A DNA stretch of 64,000 nucleotides from JAAURS01 sp031387975 (GTDB taxonomy: Bacteria > Cyanobacteriota > Cyanobacteriia > Thermosynechococcales > Thermosynechococcaceae). This document shows positions 59,731 through 64,000 of the stretch, in pieces. The notes below the pieces were generated by a model that was not told where the DNA came from, made no database searches, and worked only from the letters and a program-made list of their open reading frames with translations. The stretch lies in NCBI GenBank assembly GCA_031387975.1, contig JANNDV010000226.1, positions 3,830 to 67,829 on the forward strand. Reading direction: 5' to 3'. The position numbers were made by a program, and so were the translations under genes. Each line of letters opens with the position of its first letter. The first letter of the stretch is position 1.

Positions 59731-61980
59731 TTATGGTTGGGTTTTACGGTGATTGGACTTTTTCGCGGGGGCTGGCTGGCTGGTCATTTTGGTATAAAGC
59801 TCAAAGAGTTTTTCGAGGCGTTCGGTGTCGTTTTTGAAGCGGCGACCGATGTAGATGCGCTCTAGGATTTCGTCGTTGCGATCGTGGGATTGGCGCAGGT
59901 TGGCGGGCATGGTTTCGGGGTCATAGAGATCGGCAATTGTTGCTGGAAAATGTGCCTCCCGCGCCAGCAGGATGTCTTCGGCGCAGCGGGTGAGTTCGGT
60001 TTTGTTTTGCTCGGTGAGGGTGGGGACAGGGAAGGTGTTCCAGCCGAGGGTGTTGGAGTAGCGAAAGTCGGTTTTTAGCTTGCCGCAGACGGTGGCGATC
60101 CAGACTAGGTGGATGCGGGAGGCGATGAGCGCCATGTTCCAGAGTGGGGCATCGTAGAGGGCGAAACAAAGGTTAGTTACCGTAGATCGGGAGTCAATCA
60201 CCCCAACCGGAAGATAATCCCGATTTTCGGACGAAACACAGGGCATTGAGACGGTCTGCTTTCTGCCGATGTTCATCTCACGCATTTGGTGGGAACGCGC
60301 AGCCATATCATTTGCACTTTTATCGCGGCTTGCCAGTCGCATTTTTCGCACTCCTTCAATTCGCTGCCGGATCGGTTCAATAATTAATGCCTTGTCGAGA
60401 TCTTCATCCTCAATCCACAAGCAATAGCGAGATAGACCCCGAATAAATTCAGCCGATCCATAAATCCGCCGAATGAAGCGATCGCGTTGCTCTTTGCTAA
60501 AACCAAGTGCATTCACCTCATCAACGGAAAGTAGTAAGTTACCTCCGTCAACGGGTTTGTTTCCAAAGCTCATAGCGAAGAGAGCAGCTAACGGCTTCGC
60601 TGCTTTGTCAACGATAACGTTAGACCCAGCTACCAAATAGGCGTTAATATTCGCAGCCTCCTTCGCGATCGTCTCACCGCTATCTTCAACGGAAATCAAA
60701 TACCGAACCTTGTCAGCGTGATTGGAAATTCCGACGATCGCCACCGTCACTCCTGCATTGTGACTGGCGAGATTTGCCCATTTGAATGAGGTGTGCGCGA
60801 AAGCGATTTCGTGCCCCGTTCCAAAAATCAGAGGCCAGAGAATCGGCACCTGTTGCCCCTGACAAATCGAATTTGTAGATACAAAAGCAGCGGCTGATAT
60901 CGTTTGAGTCCCATAATCCGCCGCCTTCATAAACCAGCCCGACACATAATCGAGCGACTTCCACAACTTAGTGCGTCCATCGAAAATGAGTTTCAGATCA
61001 TCCTTTTGCTCATTAGATTGCCAGGTTGATCCAAGATACGGCGGGTTCCCACAGATATAAGTCTCCCCACCCTCATTCTCAAAATCGATCTCAGCCTGAT
61101 CGAGCGGCGTACTAAACAAATCCAAATCTTCCCGCTGCACCTTCACACCCGTTCCTGTCGGTGGGCAGAGGCTTAGCCAGTCCAACCGCAGCGCATTCCC
61201 GCAGGTAATCCAGTTATCGTCCTTCAGCGGCAGAAACTCAGCCAGCGCCAGTTGCGACCCGCGATACGTCACATCGCACTGGTACTCTGCAATAATCAAC
61301 GCCAACCGCGCAATCTCCGCTGAAAAATGGCGCAGTTCGATACCCCGAAAATTCGTCAGCGGAATCTCAGAGCGGCGATCCGGCTCACCTCGACGACGGT
61401 TGATTTCCGCCTCGATTTCACGCATCTCCTTGTAAGCAATCACCAAAAAATTTCCCGATCCACAAGCCGGATCAAACACCCGAATCCGCGCCATCCGAGA
61501 ACGTAAATTCAGCAGCTTACGGGCGTTGTCCCCTGCTGCCTCTAACTGACCCCGCAAATCATCCAAAAACAGCGGATTCAGCACTTTGAGAATGTTCGGC
61601 ACGCTGGTATAGTGCATCCCCAGCGCCCCGCGCTCCTCATCGTCGGCTACTGCCTGGATCATGGAGCCGAAAATGTCAGGATTAATCTTCGTCCAGTCCA
61701 GGTTGCCCACATGCAGCAGGTAAGAGCGGGCAATCTTGCTAAAGCGCGGCACCTCCACCCCACCCGAAAACAGCCCCCCATTCACATAGGGAAAGTCCTT
61801 TGCCCAATTGCGGATCCCAGCCGCTTCCCGCCTGTTGAGCGGCGTACACATCGCCCGAAACAGCTCCGACAAAACCTCATGGGTATTTGAGGCATCGCTG
61901 GCAGCAAAGGGGAACGCTTCTGGGTCAAAGGGCGCTTCGGCAAGCCGAGAGACAGCTTCCTCGATTTCGACTGCATTCAT
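59731..61980 (-). CDS. MmeI-like (COG1002) DNA adenine methyltransferase missing most of its N-terminal domain
   Basis: A 749-residue SAM-dependent DNA methyltransferase. Motif I FDPACGSGNFLVIAYKE (169-) and motif IV NPPY (312-315) mark N6-adenine methylation; target-recognition and C-terminal regions follow (FPVPTLTEQNKTELTRCAEDIL). The family is usually about 900 aa with an N-terminal nuclease-like plus helical region. Here a normal-looking start (MNAVEIEEAVSRLAEAPFDPEAFPF) runs directly into the segment just before the methylase (SNTHEVLSELFRAM), so about 180-200 residues appear deleted in frame near 61900. Methylation may persist; cleavage, if ever present, is unlikely. Confidence 0.85.
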   Translation of the reverse strand: MNAVEIEEAVSRLAEAPFDPEAFPFAASDASNTHEVLSELFRAMCTPLNRREAAGIRNWAKDFPYVNGGLFSGGVEVPRFSKIARSYLLHVGNLDWTKINPDIFGSMIQAVADDEERGALGMHYTSVPNILKVLNPLFLDDLRGQLEAAGDNARKLLNLRSRMARIRVFDPACGSGNFLVIAYKEMREIEAEINRRRGEPDRRSEIPLTNFRGIELRHFSAEIARLALIIAEYQCDVTYRGSQLALAEFLPLKDDNWITCGNALRLDWLSLCPPTGTGVKVQREDLDLFSTPLDQAEIDFENEGGETYICGNPPYLGSTWQSNEQKDDLKLIFDGRTKLWKSLDYVSGWFMKAADYGTQTISAAAFVSTNSICQGQQVPILWPLIFGTGHEIAFAHTSFKWANLASHNAGVTVAIVGISNHADKVRYLISVEDSGETIAKEAANINAYLVAGSNVIVDKAAKPLAALFAMSFGNKPVDGGNLLLSVDEVNALGFSKEQRDRFIRRIYGSAEFIRGLSRYCLWIEDEDLDKALIIEPIRQRIEGVRKMRLASRDKSANDMAARSHQMREMNIGRKQTVSMPCVSSENRDYLPVGVIDSRSTVTNLCFALYDAPLWNMALIASRIHLVWIATVCGKLKTDFRYSNTLGWNTFPVPTLTEQNKTELTRCAEDILLAREAHFPATIADLYDPETMPANLRQSHDRNDEILERIYIGRRFKNDTERLEKLFELYTKMTSQPAPAKKSNHRKTQP

Positions 61981-62050
61981 ACTTCGACCATAAATCTATT
62001 CGGCTGAATTACGGTATTAAGGAGGGGTGATTCAGGGGATTTCATGTCCA

Positions 62051-62632
62051 TTAAACCGCGACTTTAGAAAAGTCGATTCCGCGATAAATTTGCTCAATGG
62101 GAAAGCTCAAATTAACTGATTGTAATTCCACCACATCTCCAACTCGATAATTGACGATCTCCCACTGTCCACTACTGTTTCTACGATAAAGATCGATCGC
62201 AATTTCCTGCGAACTGACTAATACATAATCTTGCAACTGCGGATTCTGGCGATAGCGAAAAAACTTGTTTCCACGGTCGTAAGCCTCTGTGCTCTCAGAC
62301 AAAACTTCAACAATTAAACAAGGGTAGGTAATATATTGCGCTGTAGTTTTATCTTGACGATCGCAGCTCACGCTAGCATCGGGATAGGTGTAGTCATTTG
62401 TTCCCACAAGATTAACTCGGCAATCTGAGTTAAAGACTCGACAAACGCCATCGATCAGGTGATTATCCAATAAAGCCGCAAATTTGAGCGCAATCCGACT
62501 ATGGTTTTGGGTGCCGCCGCTCATCGCGTAGACTTCGCCATTAATGTATTCATGGCGACATAACTGTTGTTCTTCCCAAGCAAAATACTCAGTGGGGGTT
62601 AGCTTAGGTGAATGACTGGGAACTGCAATCAT
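62051..62632 (-). CDS. Uma2 family (DUF820) putative endonuclease, copy 3
   Basis: A 193-residue Uma2 protein: LTPTEYFAWEEQQLCRHEYINGEVYAMSGGTQNH, NSDCRVNLVGTNDYTYPDASVSCD with the active Asp, CLIVEVLSESTEAYDRGNKFFRYRQ with the E-x-K box, and QDYVLVSSQEIAIDLYRR. Same subtype as copy 2. Start ATG at 62632. Sits between the defence locus and rimM. Confidence 0.9.
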   Translation of the reverse strand: MIAVPSHSPKLTPTEYFAWEEQQLCRHEYINGEVYAMSGGTQNHSRIALKFAALLDNHLIDGVCRVFNSDCRVNLVGTNDYTYPDASVSCDRQDKTTAQYITYPCLIVEVLSESTEAYDRGNKFFRYRQNPQLQDYVLVSSQEIAIDLYRRNSSGQWEIVNYRVGDVVELQSVNLSFPIEQIYRGIDFSKVAV

Positions 62633-62780
62633 GTTTTAAGCTCTAAGAGGCCGATCTGATTTTAACATTGGAAATCTAGCCTCCAAGAATGGTTGGGACT
62701 GCGCCATGATTGACTTGGGCAAGGCATTCTTGGACTGTCTTAATTCTTGCCATCAAAATATCCCGACCGAGTAGCAATGC

Positions 62781-63341
62781 CTACTCAGCAGCGTCGGATA
62801 GATCTGGGATCAAGCCAGGAATCGGCAGCAGCTCAATCTGTCGTGTCTGAAGATTGAGCGATTTCACAAATGCCTTTACCATCGGCACCAGAATTTTCTG
62901 GCCTGGGGCTTTCTGAGGCTCAATCTCTAGTAGGTCATGACCTGCATTGGCAATTCCGACAACGGTGCCGATGGTTTCTTGGGTATTGCCATCTACCACC
63001 GTCATGCCCACTAAGTCCATAACGTGGAACTCGTTCTCTGCTAGGGGAGGGCGATCGCCCACGGGCACCATCAGCTTTGCACCCCGCAGCATCTCGGCTT
63101 GGTCAATACTCACAAACTCTGCAAAGCGCAGAACGTAAAGTCCCTTGCCATCCAAAAAGCGACCTGTTTGAAGGTTGACAGTCTCTAGCTCCTTCGCGCC
63201 CGCCCGCAGCATCCAGCGTTCCCCTGGCTTGATAAACCGTTCAGGGAAATCGGAATCAGGGTATACGCGCACTTCCCCGTGCAAACCTTGGGGGGAGACA
63301 ATGCGACCAATTTCAATCCACTCGTTGAGATCTGTGGGCAT
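62781..63341 (-). CDS. rimM: Ribosome maturation factor RimM
   Basis: A 186-residue 16S rRNA processing and 30S assembly factor that binds protein S19. N-terminal RimM barrel (WIEIGRIVSPQGLHGEVRVYPDSDFPERF) and a PRC-barrel C-terminal domain (EFHVMDLVGMTVVDGNTQETIGTVVGIANAGHDLLEI, KILVPMVKAFVKSLN). Same strand and 30 bp downstream of the avtA stop, so possibly co-transcribed with it. Confidence 0.95.
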   Translation of the reverse strand: MPTDLNEWIEIGRIVSPQGLHGEVRVYPDSDFPERFIKPGERWMLRAGAKELETVNLQTGRFLDGKGLYVLRFAEFVSIDQAEMLRGAKLMVPVGDRPPLAENEFHVMDLVGMTVVDGNTQETIGTVVGIANAGHDLLEIEPQKAPGQKILVPMVKAFVKSLNLQTRQIELLPIPGLIPDLSDAAE

Positions 63342-63371
63342 AGGGTAAAACGCTTTTGAGTAATGAAGGGC

Positions 63372-64000
63372 TTAAGTAACGGCGGGTATCAATTGGGTTG
63401 TGTAGACTCGTTCTACAACCTCAGCCAAGCGCTTCATGCCTTGGACAATCTCGTCGTCGGTGGCAGTTAGGCTTAGGCGCAAGCACTGGTGTTTGTGAGG
63501 CCAGTCTTCTCGCAGGCCAGGGAAGAATGTGCTGCCAGGGACAGCAATCACGCCTGCTTCCTTAAGCTGCTGATACAGTTCCCAGTCTTTCATGGGCAGG
63601 TCACGGAACCAAACCCAGCCAAAGATTGCTCCTTCACCCCGATGGAGAAACCAAGGCAAATCTTGGGGCATAAATTCGCTCAGGGCGGCCTCTAAAATGG
63701 CGAATTTTTTCTGGTAGAAGGGGCGAATGATGCGTTCTGAAATTTGGGCTAAGGCGCCGGAGCGAATTGCTTGGGCTGCGATCGCCTGTCCATAGCGCCC
63801 TGAGTGAATGCAAATATTGGTCTGAAATGCCTCTAAAACCTGAATAATGCGCTCATCCCCAATCGCAATGCCAATTCGTTCCCCAGGCAGACCTGCCTTA
63901 GACAGGCTCATGCAGTGCAGCACGTTGCCGCCAATATACGGCTTCATCTCCGTAAAGTTGAGGCTAGGGAACGGAGGGCCATAGGCGGAATCAATAAATA
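63372..64000 (-). CDS. avtA: Valine-pyruvate aminotransferase, 5' part beyond the window
   Basis: Class I/II PLP aminotransferase. The frame is open to the end of the window (FIDSAYGPPFPSLNFTEMKP upstream of the first Met at 63947), so the start lies outside. The PLP-lysine is in MSLSKAGLPGERIGIAIGD; the rest (HRGEGAIFGWVWFRDLP, GVIAVPGSTFFPGLREDWPHKHQCLRLSLTATDDEI) is AvtA-like, matching Escherichia coli AvtA from memory. It makes valine or alanine from 2-oxo acids. Only about 210 codons are visible. Confidence 0.88.
   Translation of the reverse strand, partial: FIDSAYGPPFPSLNFTEMKPYIGGNVLHCMSLSKAGLPGERIGIAIGDERIIQVLEAFQTNICIHSGRYGQAIAAQAIRSGALAQISERIIRPFYQKKFAILEAALSEFMPQDLPWFLHRGEGAIFGWVWFRDLPMKDWELYQQLKEAGVIAVPGSTFFPGLREDWPHKHQCLRLSLTATDDEIVQGMKRLAEVVERVYTTQLIPAVT

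Noticed and set aside
1..64000. CRISPR arrays, rRNA genes, transposase genes and integrases
   Set aside because: Looked for on both strands; no regularly spaced repeats, rRNA sequence or intact transposase/integrase frame was seen.
1..64000. HIP1 palindrome density as a marker of foreign DNA
   Set aside because: About one site per kb overall, but gaps of 2-3 kb also occur outside accessory regions, so absence alone is not significant.

Overview
The window is chromosomal DNA from a cyanobacterium. The evidence is flavodoxin IsiB beside an SLH-domain iron-uptake porin, a CpcS/CpeS-family phycobiliprotein lyase, Ycf34, a Pil-type chemotaxis cluster, a cyanobacterial-length ribosomal protein S1, Uma2-family proteins, and the palindrome GCGATCGC (HIP1) about once per kb (roughly 60 copies counted by eye). 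Genus cannot be fixed from this sequence. Most of the window is ordinary housekeeping DNA, with two accessory stretches (about 46-49.5 kb and 55-62 kb).

Layout. 0-2.7 kb: iron-limitation genes (isiB, an alpha/beta-hydrolase-like protein without its nucleophile, an iron-uptake porin), then a tRNA-shaped element with no room for an anticodon. 2.8-13.2 kb: arginine decarboxylase, CsbD-like stress protein, lipid-kinase family protein, a DAACS symporter, a TSUP exporter, a GH10 xylanase, ruvA and small unknowns, with inverted-repeat elements between them. 13.4-20.8 kb: a minus-strand chemotaxis operon (CheY, CheW, MCP, CheA hybrid, second CheW). 21-33.7 kb: alaS, two Uma2 genes, a ChaN-like protein, gpmI, secG, the bilin lyase, S-formylglutathione hydrolase, an ABC-F ATPase, a SpoIIM-family protein, nrdR. 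33.9-43 kb: BrnT/BrnA toxin-antitoxin, ribosomal protein S1, a caspase-fold protein lacking both catalytic residues, an EF-G paralogue, a NUC1 nuclease, a retropepsin-like protein. 42.2-45.0 kb: a cobalamin-riboswitch-controlled unit of cbtB, an unfamiliar four-helix membrane protein and cobW, probably for cobalt supply. 45.1-53.3 kb: cyclophilin, then an AT-rich segment with an orphan ATPase, a secreted protein and a one-stop pseudogene, bounded by two copies of the recG 3' end; then recG, its coupled partner and ycf34. 53.3-54.8 kb: pfkA and a small ferredoxin. 55-62 kb: a decaying defence locus on the minus strand (MmeI-like methyltransferase missing most of its N-terminal domain, AlbA_2/HATPase protein, helicase with an in-frame stop), followed by a PH-like membrane protein and dam, GIY-YIG and PIN fragments. 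62-64 kb: Uma2, rimM and the 3' part of avtA.

The least explained items are the riboswitch operon with its unknown membrane protein, the anticodon-less tRNA-like element, the recG-tail-bounded island and the three-gene methyltransferase/AlbA_2/helicase module. Function calls come from motif recognition by eye; no database search was possible.
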